Assembly (NCBI GenBank): GCA_046757205.1
Contig: JBHHXR010000094.1
Coordinates: 1 to 12,324 of the forward strand
Direction: 5' to 3'
Origin: JBHHXR01 sp046757205
GTDB lineage: Bacteria; Pseudomonadota; Alphaproteobacteria; Rhodobacterales; Rhodobacteraceae
DNA length: 12,324 bases
Shown: positions 1 through 6,119 of the stretch, one piece after another
Layout: the number at the start of each line of letters is the position of its first letter
Numbering within the stretch: the first letter of the stretch is position 1
Translations under genes and position numbers: made by a program
The notes under the pieces: model-generated
The model's database searches: none
The model's input: the letters and a program-made list of their open reading frames with translations, nothing else
What the model was told of the DNA's origin: nothing

Positions 1-857
1 TAGGCCCGCACCGCCGCCGAAACGCCGATGCCGCCGACCGCCAGCCCGGCCAGCCCGACGAGCACCAGAAACGCCCCCATGCGGGCGACGAAACGGCTTG
101 TTCCGGGCGCGCCGTCGCGCCGGTCCTTCCACCGCAGCCCGGATGCGGCGAAGCGTCTTTCCGCCTCGGCCTTCGTCGCCGATAAATCCGTTGTTTCAGG
201 GAGTTGCAGACGATACTGCGTGTCGAACAGTGTCCCCGGCCCAAGCAGGCCGGACTGCGCCAGCGCCGACAGCCGCACGATGACGCGCGGGCCCAGGCCG
301 AAGCCCGCCGATATCCGGTCCGGTTCGCGTGCAAGCGTGGCGCGGAACTCAAACTCCTCGGTGCCGAGCCGCACCCGGTCGCCCGGTTTCAGCCCGAGCC
401 GCGCAACCAGTGCCCGTTCGGCAATCAGACCCGGCACCCCGCCGCGCACCGCCAGCGCCTCGTCCAGCGGCATCTCCGGTTGCGTCGCGACGCTGCCGTA
501 GATCGGATAGGCGGCATCCACCGCTTTGGCCTGAACCAGCACGCGGCGGCGCTCGCCGTCGCGCTCCGCCACGGCCATCGAACGGAAATCGGCAACCTCG
601 GAAACCTTGTGCGCGGCTTGCGACATCCACGCCTTTTCGGCTTCGCTTGCGAACCGGTAGGTCAGGCGTATTTCGGCGTCGCCCCCGAGTATCGCCGCCG
701 CCTGACCGGAAAGCCCACGCTCGATGGCCGCGCGCACCGAACCGACGGCGGCGATCGCCATGACCCCGAGCGCCAGGCAGGCGAGGAAGACACGAAATCC
801 CGACAGCCCGCCGCGCAACTCGCGCAGGCCGATGCGCAGGGCGACGGAGCGGCTCAC
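1..857 (-). CDS. YbbP-like ABC transporter permease, N-terminal part (3' end outside window)
   Basis: This is the first 285 codons of an integral-membrane permease of the FtsX/MacB-like (YbbP) superfamily; members are usually around 800 residues, so about two thirds lie beyond position 1. The start is the GTG at 857-855, which gives MSRSVALRIGLRELRGGLSG. A hydrophobic stretch follows at about residues 20-42 (FRVFLACLALGVMAIAAVGSV), the first membrane helix. After it comes a long extracytoplasmic segment with the family-like GGDAEIRLTYR at about 55-65. A second hydrophobic stretch begins near the window edge (FLVLVGLAGLAVGGIGV). The start codon overlaps the ATPase stop by 4 nt (GTGA), so the two are probably translationally coupled. 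In E. coli the YbbA-YbbP pair sits next to tesA, as here, and is linked to moving or releasing hydrophobic ester compounds at the inner membrane. That role is inferred from family and context. No frameshift is seen within the visible part. Confidence 0.88.
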   Translation of the reverse strand, partial: MSRSVALRIGLRELRGGLSGFRVFLACLALGVMAIAAVGSVRAAIERGLSGQAAAILGGDAEIRLTYRFASEAEKAWMSQAAHKVSEVADFRSMAVAERDGERRRVLVQAKAVDAAYPIYGSVATQPEMPLDEALAVRGGVPGLIAERALVARLGLKPGDRVRLGTEEFEFRATLAREPDRISAGFGLGPRVIVRLSALAQSGLLGPGTLFDTQYRLQLPETTDLSATKAEAERRFAASGLRWKDRRDGAPGTSRFVARMGAFLVLVGLAGLAVGGIGVSAAVRA

Positions 858-1546
858 TCCGCGGCCTCGGCGCGCGGCGGCTCGAGCACGCCGTCGCGCA
901 GGTGCACGACCCGGTCGCAGCGCTCCGCCAGGACCGGCTCGTGGGTGACGAGGATGAGGGTCGAGCCGTGCCGGTCGCGCAACCCGAGCAGAAGATCGAC
1001 GATCAGCGCGCCGGTGGCGCCGTCGAGGTTTCCGGTCGGCTCGTCGGCCAGCAGTACCTCCGGACGCGTCACGGCGGCGCGCGCCAGCGCCACGCGCTGC
1101 TGCTCGCCGCCGGACAATTGCGCCGGATAATGCGTGGCGCGGTCCGACAGCCCGACCGCCGCCAGCTCTTCCTCGGCCCGCTCGAAGGCGTCGCGCCGCC
1201 CGGCCAGTTCCAGCGGCGTGGCGGTGTTTTCGAGCGCCGTCATCGTCGGGATCAGGTGGAAGGACTGGAAGACGATGCCCATGTGGTCGCGGCGCAAACG
1301 CGCCAGTGCATCCTCGCCGAGGCTGTTGAGATCGCTGCCCAACGCCGTTACCGAGCCCGAAGTGGCGCGTTCCAGGCCGCCCATGACCATGAGCAGGGAC
1401 GACTTGCCGGAACCCGACGGCCCGACCAGCCCCAATGTCTCGCCGCGTTCAACGCTCAGTGAGATGCCGTTCAGAATGTCGACCGGCCCGGCGTTGCCCG
1501 GTAAGGTCAGTCGAACGTCTTGCAGCGATACCACGGGCCGAGCCAT
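854..1546 (-). CDS. YbbA/LolD-type ABC transporter ATP-binding protein
   Basis: A 230-residue ABC ATPase, normal length for the YbbA/LolD/MacB-type family. All motifs are intact: Walker A GPSGSGKS at 43-50, Q-loop VFQ with Gln94, signature LSGGEQQR at 144-151, Walker B VLLADEP at 164-170 followed by TGNLD, and H-loop His202. It should bind and hydrolyse ATP as a dimer on the cytoplasmic face of the adjacent permease. I chose the ATG at 1546 (MARPVVSLQDV) over a longer in-frame start at 1612. A good Shine-Dalgarno sequence (AGGAAGG) lies 8 nt before it, and conserved ATPase sequence begins directly after. The extra 22 residues of the longer form have no family character and would lie antisense to the tesA signal peptide. 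The gene is the first of an operon with the permease and is divergent from tesA. LolD is an alternative name by sequence, but the tesA context favours YbbA. Confidence 0.93.
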   Translation of the reverse strand: MARPVVSLQDVRLTLPGNAGPVDILNGISLSVERGETLGLVGPSGSGKSSLLMVMGGLERATSGSVTALGSDLNSLGEDALARLRRDHMGIVFQSFHLIPTMTALENTATPLELAGRRDAFERAEEELAAVGLSDRATHYPAQLSGGEQQRVALARAAVTRPEVLLADEPTGNLDGATGALIVDLLLGLRDRHGSTLILVTHEPVLAERCDRVVHLRDGVLEPPRAEAAE

Positions 1547-2240
1547 GCGTACTGCCTTCCTGACAACCGATTCACGCCCCAAGGCATATGGTGCTCCCGG
1601 GGCGCTGCGCAACCTTGCTGCTGTCTTCGCCTTTCTCGTTCTGACCGCCTGCGCCTCCGCGTCGCCGCTGAAAGTGGTGGCGTTCGGCGATTCGCTGACC
1701 CAGGGTTACGGGCTGGTTGAACGGGAAGGGTTTGTTCCGCAGCTTCAAAGCTGGCTGTCGGAAAACCTTGACGAGGACGTGGTGGTCATCAACGCCGGCG
1801 TCTCCGGCGATACCACGGCCGGCGGGCTGGCGCGGATCGGCTGGGCGCTCGGCGAAGGCGCCGACGCGGTTATCGTGGAGCTTGGCGGCAACGACCTGTT
1901 GCGCGGCCTCGACCCGGCGCAGACGCGGGCCAATCTCGACGGTATCCTGGCGGAGATTACCGGGCGCGGCGTGCCGGTCCTGCTGGCCGGCCTGACGGCG
2001 CCGGGAAACTATGGCGCCGAATACAAGGCTTCGTTCGCGGCCATCTTTCCGGACCTGGCCGCGAAATACGGTGCGATTCTCTATCCGGATTTCTTCGCCG
2101 GCCTCGGCGATCCCGGCGATGCGTCGTCGATGGCGCGGTATTTGCAGAAGGACGGTATCCACCCCACCGCCGAAGGTGTCCGGCTCATCGTGATGGGGAT
2201 CGGTCCGTCGGTGCGGGAGCTTCTGGCGCGCGCCAGGTAG
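1545..2240 (+). CDS. tesA: TesA-like GDSL/SGNH arylesterase (lysophospholipase/thioesterase), exported
   Basis: A 231-residue SGNH hydrolase that cleaves acyl or aryl esters and thioesters in the periplasm. Block I is GDSLTQGYG, with catalytic Ser50. Block II is NAGVSGDT, with Gly85 for the oxyanion hole. Block III is GGND, with Asn116. Block V is DGIHP, supplying Asp203 and His206. The N-terminus is a long signal sequence: a polar region of about 22 residues, then NLAAVFAFLVLTAC. LTAC at 33-36 fits a lipobox, so this may be a lipoprotein anchored at Cys36; cleavage after ASA at 37-39 by signal peptidase I is the alternative. The start is the only in-frame ATG near the signal peptide, but no clear Shine-Dalgarno precedes it, so the exact start is uncertain. 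It is divergent from ybbA-ybbP, the same association as in E. coli, suggesting a joint esterase-transporter role. Frame and family are secure; the natural substrate is not known from sequence. Confidence 0.92.
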   Translation: MRTAFLTTDSRPKAYGAPGALRNLAAVFAFLVLTACASASPLKVVAFGDSLTQGYGLVEREGFVPQLQSWLSENLDEDVVVINAGVSGDTTAGGLARIGWALGEGADAVIVELGGNDLLRGLDPAQTRANLDGILAEITGRGVPVLLAGLTAPGNYGAEYKASFAAIFPDLAAKYGAILYPDFFAGLGDPGDASSMARYLQKDGIHPTAEGVRLIVMGIGPSVRELLARAR

Positions 2241-2248
2241 CGCGCGCC
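2225..2248. terminator. GC hairpin over the tesA stop codon, between convergent genes
   Basis: A perfect 9-bp inverted repeat, GGCGCGCGC (2225-2233) and GCGCGCGCC (2240-2248), with a 6-nt loop. It contains the tesA TAG stop and fills most of the 15-nt gap before the convergent DUF1127 gene. There is no T-run on either side, so it is not a classic intrinsic terminator. It may act as a factor-dependent terminator or as a barrier protecting the 3' end of both transcripts. The hairpin is directly visible; its role is inferred. Confidence 0.5.
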
Positions 2249-2255
2249 GCGCCGG

Positions 2256-2468
2256 TCAACGGAAGAACGGCATCATCCAGAACGGCTTGCGAGCTTCGCG
2301 GCGGGCCTGCTTGCGGGTCACGCCGATGTCGTTCAGCGCGCCGTCGTCCAGCGCGGCCAGGTGCGCGCGCTGACGACGCACATCAGCCCAGCGGGCGAGC
2401 AGCGGCCAAAGACCTGTCTGTGGCCGGCGGGCTACGCGCGGGGCAGTCATGCAGGATACGTTCGTCAT
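2256..2468 (-). CDS. DUF1127 small Arg-rich protein
   Basis: A 70-residue basic protein whose C-terminal half is a DUF1127 domain (about 25-65). It shows the spaced Arg residues and the core HLAALDDGALNDIGVTRKQA, ending in EARKPFW. DUF1127 proteins are common in alphaproteobacteria. Some have been reported to bind RNA and influence small-RNA or mRNA turnover, or to affect nutrient responses; which role applies here is unknown. I chose the ATG at 2468 rather than the in-frame ATG at 2480 because GGAGG at 2478-2474 sits 5 nt before it, and the longer start would place this ribosome-binding site inside the gene. It is convergent with tesA and divergent from lysR. Sharing a 122-nt control region with a LysR regulator makes it a candidate target of that regulator (inference). 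No signal peptide or membrane segment is seen. Confidence 0.85.
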   Translation of the reverse strand: MTNVSCMTAPRVARRPQTGLWPLLARWADVRRQRAHLAALDDGALNDIGVTRKQARREARKPFWMMPFFR

Positions 2469-2512
2469 CGGGGCCTCCATTCGCTAAACCAGAACATTTC
2501 ATGACGATCCAT

Positions 2513-2540
2513 CGTCTGGCTTGATATATGGTACCGGACG
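2513..2540. promoter_or_regulatory. Imperfect inverted repeat over the lysR -35 region
   Basis: CGTCTGG (2513-2519) and CCGGACG (2534-2540) form a 7-bp inverted repeat with one mismatch and a 14-nt spacer. The repeat brackets the lysR -35 hexamer at 2521-2526, inside the divergent DUF1127/lysR control region. It could be an operator; the binding protein is unknown and the repeat may be chance. Confidence 0.3.
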
Positions 2541-2549
2541 CAGTATAAG
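2521..2549 (+). promoter_or_regulatory. Sigma-70-type promoter for the lysR gene
   Basis: TTGATA (2521-2526) and TATAAG (2544-2549) each match the sigma-70 consensus at five of six positions and are exactly 17 nt apart. A transcript would begin near 2556, giving a leader of about 35 nt before the lysR ATG. The same AT-rich core read on the minus strand gives TATACT at 2547-2542, a possible -10 for the divergent DUF1127 gene, though with a weak -35. The two promoters would then overlap. Confidence 0.6.
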
Positions 2550-2572
2550 AAAAATGAATATTTTTTAGGAAT

Positions 2573-2593
2573 CATATCACGGATTGGAATATG
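2573..2593. promoter_or_regulatory. LysR-box-like dyad CATAT-N11-ATATG over the lysR start
   Basis: CATAT at 2573-2577 and ATATG at 2589-2593 are perfect inverted repeats with an 11-nt spacer, giving the T-N11-A pattern that LysR-type regulators recognise. The right arm contains the lysR ATG. Being downstream of the predicted transcription start, a bound regulator would be expected to repress its own gene. The dyad is visible; binding is inferred. Confidence 0.4.
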
Positions 2594-3463
2594 GCGCGCA
2601 ATCTCGACATGACGGCCCTGCGCTCCTTTGTCGCCGTCGCCGATACCGGCGGCGTGACCAAGGCGGCAGCGCAGATAAACCTCACGCAATCGGCGGTTTC
2701 GATGCAGCTCAAGCGCCTTGAACTGGCGCTGGGACAGCCGCTGTTCGACCGCTCGGGCCGGGGCATCGCGCTGACCGCGCATGGCGAGCAATTGCTCAGC
2801 TACGGCCGCAGGCTCCTGGCGCTGAACGACGAAGTCTGGGCGCGGATGACCGACCACGCCTTCGAGGGCTCCATCAGTTTCGGGGTGCCGCACGATATCG
2901 TCTACCCGCACGTGCCGCGGGTGCTGCAGCAGTTCGCCGCCGAATACCCGCGCATCAACGTGCAACTGATCTCCTCCTACACCCGCAAGCTGAAGGACGC
3001 GTTCGCCCGGGGCGGGATCGACCTGATCCTGACCACCGAAAACGGCGTCGAGGAGGGCGGCGAAACGCTGGCGCGCTCGTCGCTGGTCTGGGTCGGAGCG
3101 CCGGGCGGCGCGGCGTGGCGAAGCCGTCCCTTGCGGCTGGCCTTCGAAAACGGCTGCATTTTCCGCCCCGTGGCGCAGCACGCGCTCGACGATGCCGGCA
3201 TCCCGTGGGAAATGGCGGTGCGTTCGGATTCGTCGCGGACCATCGAGGCCACCGTGTCGGCCGATCTGGCGGTCCATGTCTGCATCGCCGATTGCGCGTC
3301 GGAGATGTTCGAGATCATCAATCACACCGGCCGGATGCCCGAACTGCCGCGGTTCAACACGAATCTCTACGCGGCACCGGAGGGCGCGAACCCGCTGGCG
3401 GCGCGGCTTGCCGGTTTTGTGCGAGCCGCCTATTCGGGCGGCATGTTGCGCGCCGCCGAGTGA
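2591..3463 (+). CDS. LysR-family transcriptional regulator
   Basis: A 290-residue LysR-type regulator, standard length. The winged helix-turn-helix is at about residues 6-65: LRSFVAVADTGGVTKAAAQI, then NLTQSAVSMQLKRLE as the recognition region, and the typical LFDRSGRGIALTAHGEQLL. A linker helix follows, and the ligand-binding domain runs from about 92 (GSISFGVPHDIV) to about 283. The effector cannot be read from sequence. The start ATG at 2591 has only a weak upstream purine stretch (GGATTGGAAT); Met7 is a less likely alternative since it would trim the first HTH helix. Divergence from the DUF1127 gene suggests that gene is a target, and the T-N11-A dyad over the start suggests self-regulation. 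The downstream gene typA is in the same direction, but the 133-nt gap and unrelated role argue against a strict operon. Confidence 0.92.
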   Translation: MARNLDMTALRSFVAVADTGGVTKAAAQINLTQSAVSMQLKRLELALGQPLFDRSGRGIALTAHGEQLLSYGRRLLALNDEVWARMTDHAFEGSISFGVPHDIVYPHVPRVLQQFAAEYPRINVQLISSYTRKLKDAFARGGIDLILTTENGVEEGGETLARSSLVWVGAPGGAAWRSRPLRLAFENGCIFRPVAQHALDDAGIPWEMAVRSDSSRTIEATVSADLAVHVCIADCASEMFEIINHTGRMPELPRFNTNLYAAPEGANPLAARLAGFVRAAYSGGMLRAAE

Positions 3464-3596
3464 CGGGCCGGCAACCGGCGGCGGAAAGGTTGCGCCGCGT
3501 GTTGCCTTTGCCGTCTGCGGCCTCTATGGCACGGGCGCGTCCCGCGCCGGGGCGGCGCCGGCGGGCGGAACGCCCTGGCGGGCAAGGAAAGTACCG
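3464..3596 (+). promoter_or_regulatory. Gap before typA with a weak candidate promoter
   Basis: This 133-nt GC-rich stretch separates lysR and typA. TTGCCT (3502-3507) and TATGGC (3525-3530) are 17 nt apart and are the best sigma-70-like pair I see, but the match is poor (four and three of six). There is no clear terminator for lysR, so read-through into typA is also possible. AGGA at 3585-3588 is the typA ribosome-binding site. Confidence 0.25.
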
Positions 3597-5420
3597 ATGG
3601 AACTGCGCAACATCGCGATCATCGCCCATGTAGATCATGGCAAGACGACGCTGGTTGACCAGTTGCTGAAACAGTCCGGCGCGTTCCGTGAAAACCAGAG
3701 AGTGGCAGAACGGGCGCTCGATTCAGACGATCAGGAGCGCGAGCGGGGAATAACCATCCTCGCGAAATGCACGTCGGTGGAATGGAAGGGCACGCGCATC
3801 AACATCGTCGACACGCCCGGCCATGCCGATTTCGGCGGCGAGGTGGAGCGGATCCTCGGCATGGTCGACGGTGTCCTGCTTCTGGTCGACGCCGCCGAAG
3901 GCCCGATGCCGCAGACCAAGTTCGTCACCGCCAAGGCGCTGGCCCTGGGGCTGCGGCCGATCGTGGTGCTCAACAAGGCCGACAAGCCGGAGGCCGAGCC
4001 GGACCGGGCGCTCGACGAATGCTTCGACCTGTTCTCCGGCCTCGGCGCCGATCACGATCAGCTCGATTTTCCCTATCTCTACGCCTCCGGCCGCGCCGGC
4101 TGGGCCGACGAGGACATCGATGGTCCGAAAAAGGACCTGTCGGCGCTGTTCGATCTGATCGTCCGGCGCGTGGAGCCGCCGAAGCAGATCGCCTTCGCCG
4201 AGCATCCCTTCCGCATGCTGGTCACGACGCTGACGGCGGACCCGTTCCTCGGGCGGCTGCTGACCGGTCGGATAGAGAGCGGCAGCGTCAGCGAGGGCCA
4301 GACGATCCACGCCGTCAGCCGCGACGGCGAACCCGTCGAATCGTTTCGCGTGTCGCGCATTCTCGCCTTCCGCGGCCTGTCGCAAAGGCCGATTGCCAGT
4401 GCCGATGCCGGCGACATCGTGTCGCTCGCCGGAATGGCCCGGGCGACGGTGGCCGACACGCTGTGCGAGAACCGGCATGCCCAGCCGATCCCGTCGCTGC
4501 CGATCGACCCGCCGACGATTTCGGTCACCATCGGCATCAACGACAGCCCGCTGGCCGGCCGCGACGGCAAGAAGGTGCAGTCCCGCGTCATCCGCGAGCG
4601 GCTGATGCGCGAGGCGGAATCGAACGTGGCGATCCGGGTCGGCGACACGCCCGGCGGCGAGGCGTTCGAGGTTGCCGGCCGGGGCGAGCTTCAGATCGGC
4701 GTGCTGATCGAAAACATGCGTCGCGAAGGGTTTGAACTGTCGGTCAGCCGCCCGCAGGTGCTCTACCGCGACATCGGCGGATCGGTTCACGAACCGATCG
4801 AGGAGGTCACCATCGATGTCGACGCCGAATATGCCGGGGCGGTCATCGAAAAGCTGGCGCTGCGCAAGGGAGAACTGGTGGACATGCGCGACACCGGCGC
4901 CGCCAAGACGCGCATCATCGCACATGTGCCGTCGCGCGGGCTGATCGGCTATCAGGGAGAATTCCTTACCGACACGCGCGGAACCGGCGTGCTGAACCGG
5001 GTGTTTCACGGTTGGGCGCCGAAGCGCGGGCCGATCCCGGGCAGGCGCAACGGCGTTCTCATCTCCATGGAAGACGGCGAATCGGTCGCCTACGCGCTGT
5101 TCAATCTGGAAGATCGCGGCAAGCTGTTCATCGGGCCGCAGGAAAAGGTCTATCGCGGCATGATAATCGGCGAACACAGCCGCGGCAACGACCTGGACGT
5201 GAATCCGCTGAAGGGCAAGAAACTCACCAACATCAGGGCTTCCGGCAAGGACGAGGCCGTGGTGCTGACGCCGCCGGTCCGCATGTCGCTGGAACAGGCG
5301 ATCGCCTATGTCGAGACCGACGAACTTGTCGAAGTCACGCCCAGGGCGCTCAGGATGCGTAAAAGGCATCTCGATCCGCACGCCCGGAAACGCGAGAGCA
5401 AGCGCGCGGCGATGGTCTGA
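3597..5420 (+). CDS. typA: TypA/BipA ribosome-associated translational GTPase
   Basis: A 607-residue GTPase of the EF-G-like family, the usual BipA/TypA length. It binds the ribosome and helps large-subunit assembly and stress or cold adaptation. All G motifs are present: G1 AHVDHGKTT (10-18), G2 with Thr53 in RGIT, G3 DTPGH (72-76), G4 NKAD (126-129) and a G5-like SGRAGW at about 164-169. After the GTPase domain come the beta-barrel domain (about 205-300), two EF-G-like domains including GRGELQIGVLIENMRREGFE, and the TypA-specific C-terminal domain with HGWAPKRGPIPGRRNGVL and KKLTNIRASGKDEA, ending in a basic tail. The ATG at 3597 starts directly at the conserved MELRNIAIIAHVDHGKT, with AGGA 8 nt upstream; the much longer open frame before it overlaps lysR and is not coding. 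An intrinsic terminator follows 53 nt after the stop. Confidence 0.97.
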   Translation: MELRNIAIIAHVDHGKTTLVDQLLKQSGAFRENQRVAERALDSDDQERERGITILAKCTSVEWKGTRINIVDTPGHADFGGEVERILGMVDGVLLLVDAAEGPMPQTKFVTAKALALGLRPIVVLNKADKPEAEPDRALDECFDLFSGLGADHDQLDFPYLYASGRAGWADEDIDGPKKDLSALFDLIVRRVEPPKQIAFAEHPFRMLVTTLTADPFLGRLLTGRIESGSVSEGQTIHAVSRDGEPVESFRVSRILAFRGLSQRPIASADAGDIVSLAGMARATVADTLCENRHAQPIPSLPIDPPTISVTIGINDSPLAGRDGKKVQSRVIRERLMREAESNVAIRVGDTPGGEAFEVAGRGELQIGVLIENMRREGFELSVSRPQVLYRDIGGSVHEPIEEVTIDVDAEYAGAVIEKLALRKGELVDMRDTGAAKTRIIAHVPSRGLIGYQGEFLTDTRGTGVLNRVFHGWAPKRGPIPGRRNGVLISMEDGESVAYALFNLEDRGKLFIGPQEKVYRGMIIGEHSRGNDLDVNPLKGKKLTNIRASGKDEAVVLTPPVRMSLEQAIAYVETDELVEVTPRALRMRKRHLDPHARKRESKRAAMV

Positions 5421-5426
5421 TTGCAT

Positions 5427-5446
5427 TTTGCAAAGCAATTTGCAAG
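5427..5446. promoter_or_regulatory. TTTGCAAA-N4-TTTGCAAG double operator-like site
   Basis: TTTGCAAA at 5427-5434 and TTTGCAAG at 5439-5446 are two palindromic octamers four bases apart. A third partial unit, ATTGCATT, lies just upstream at 5420-5427. From memory, this spacing matches the motif of the ScfR/RamB family of short-chain acyl-CoA-responsive regulators (PccR and relatives). It begins 6 nt after the typA stop and lies before the typA terminator, an odd place for a promoter operator. Confidence 0.4.
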
Positions 5447-5472
5447 ACACGCATTGATTGAAAAGTCCAGGG

Positions 5473-5494
5473 CCGGCCTCGGCCGGATTTTTTT
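5473..5494 (+). terminator. Intrinsic terminator after typA
   Basis: CCGGC (5473-5477), loop CTCG, then GCCGG (5482-5486) make a 5-bp all-GC stem, followed by A and seven T. This is a standard Rho-independent terminator for typA. A second, weaker element follows at about 5499-5523: CTCG and CGAG arms around CCTTTAA, then a run of eight T; it may be a backup. Confidence 0.8.
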
Positions 5495-5525
5495 CGAACT
5501 CGCCTTTAACGAGAAATTTTTTTTG

Positions 5526-5546
5526 TTATATGAATCATTAACATAA
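5526..5546. promoter_or_regulatory. 21-bp AT-rich imperfect palindrome upstream of the XRE regulator gene
   Basis: The sequence from TTAT (5526-5529) through the centre at C5536 to ATAA (5543-5546) is symmetric at eight of ten base-pair positions. It lies about 95 nt before the XRE regulator ATG in otherwise GC-rich DNA. TATATG at 5527-5532 inside it could serve as a -10, though no good -35 is seen. It may be an operator for the regulator itself. Confidence 0.35.
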
Positions 5547-5574
5547 GGGGAAATTCCGGTGTTTTTCCGTCTGA

Positions 5575-5594
5575 AAGCGCGTGGTGGCACGCTT
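5575..5594 (+). other. Possible leader hairpin before the XRE regulator gene
   Basis: CGTG (5579-5583 region) pairs with CACG, and the flanking AAG pairs with CTT across a 2-nt bulge, giving a small hairpin with loop GTGG in the likely 5' leader. It is weak and may have no function. Confidence 0.2.
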
Positions 5595-5641
5595 CATGCA
5601 TCTACCATACGTAGAACGCGTCAAACATTGGAGAGGTAAGA

Positions 5642-6028
5642 ATGAAACATCCTGTAGATGTACATGTCGGGAAAAGGGTCCGTCATCGCCGGTGGATGGT
5701 GGGCATGACCCAACAGCAGCTTGGCGAGATCGTGGGCATCAAGTTCCAGCAGATCCAGAAGTACGAAACCGGCATGAACCGGATCAGCGCATCGCGGCTG
5801 TGGGACATCGCGCACGCGCTCGACGTGCCGGTGAGTTTCTTCTTCGAAGGCTACGCGGAAAGCGTCGAGGCCGCCGAAGGCACCTCCGGCCAGAGCCCGG
5901 CCCGCGCGCAGGGCGATCTGCTTGCCGACAAGGAAGCGCTGGAACTGGTTCGCTCCTACTACGCGATCCCCGAGGCGCAGCGCCGCCGCCTGTTCGATCT
6001 GGCCCGCGTTCTCAGCGACGTCGCCTGA
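5642..6028 (+). CDS. XRE-family helix-turn-helix regulator (alphaproteobacterial PraR/SinR-like type)
   Basis: A 128-residue cytoplasmic DNA-binding protein with a Cro/C1-type HTH at about residues 11-66. MTQQQLGEIVG (22-32) is the second helix and FQQIQKYETG (35-44) the recognition helix, followed by ISASRLWDIAHALDVPVSFFFEG. This pattern is typical of short alphaproteobacterial regulators related to PraR. The C-terminal part (about 96-128), KEALELVRSYYAIPEAQRRRLFDLARVLS, is a conserved helical segment probably used for dimerisation. The ATG at 5642 has a strong ribosome-binding site, GGAGAGG, 5 nt upstream. It sits alone behind the typA terminator; the phosphatase gene 91 nt downstream could be co-transcribed. 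An AT-rich palindrome upstream suggests autoregulation. The regulon cannot be read from the sequence. ScfR-family proteins share an XRE HTH but are much longer, so this is not one of them. Confidence 0.93.
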   Translation: MKHPVDVHVGKRVRHRRWMVGMTQQQLGEIVGIKFQQIQKYETGMNRISASRLWDIAHALDVPVSFFFEGYAESVEAAEGTSGQSPARAQGDLLADKEALELVRSYYAIPEAQRRRLFDLARVLSDVA

Positions 6029-6119
6029 GGCGCGCCGCGGAATTTTCGTCCGTGTGGTTGACCGGGTGCGCCGCGTGTGAAAATGCGGAACGCAACCTTG
6101 GTCGACCCACGGGGACTCA

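Noticed and set aside
204..1130. 308-aa plus-strand frame over the permease and ATPase genes
   Set aside because: It is opposite two conserved ABC genes and is Arg/Gln/His-rich with no domain.
1134..1544. Upstream extension of tesA to a 368-aa protein
   Set aside because: The added part is antisense to the ATPase core and lacks similarity; the signal peptide begins at 1545.
2465..3325. 286-aa open frame antisense to lysR
   Set aside because: It covers the lysR coding region and promoter, has shadow-like composition, and would conflict with the well-supported LysR frame.
3192..3596. In-frame upstream extension of typA to a 742-aa protein
   Set aside because: The extra residues overlap lysR in another frame, have no family similarity, and the standard 607-aa BipA start with AGGA is at 3597.
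3723..5450. 575-aa open frame antisense to typA
   Set aside because: It lies wholly opposite a well-conserved GTPase, is rich in His/Arg/Gln as expected of a high-GC shadow frame, and shows no recognisable domain.
6022..6032. CGCC-TGA-GGCG hairpin at the XRE gene stop as a terminator
   Set aside because: The stem is only 4 bp with a 3-nt loop and no T-run follows directly.
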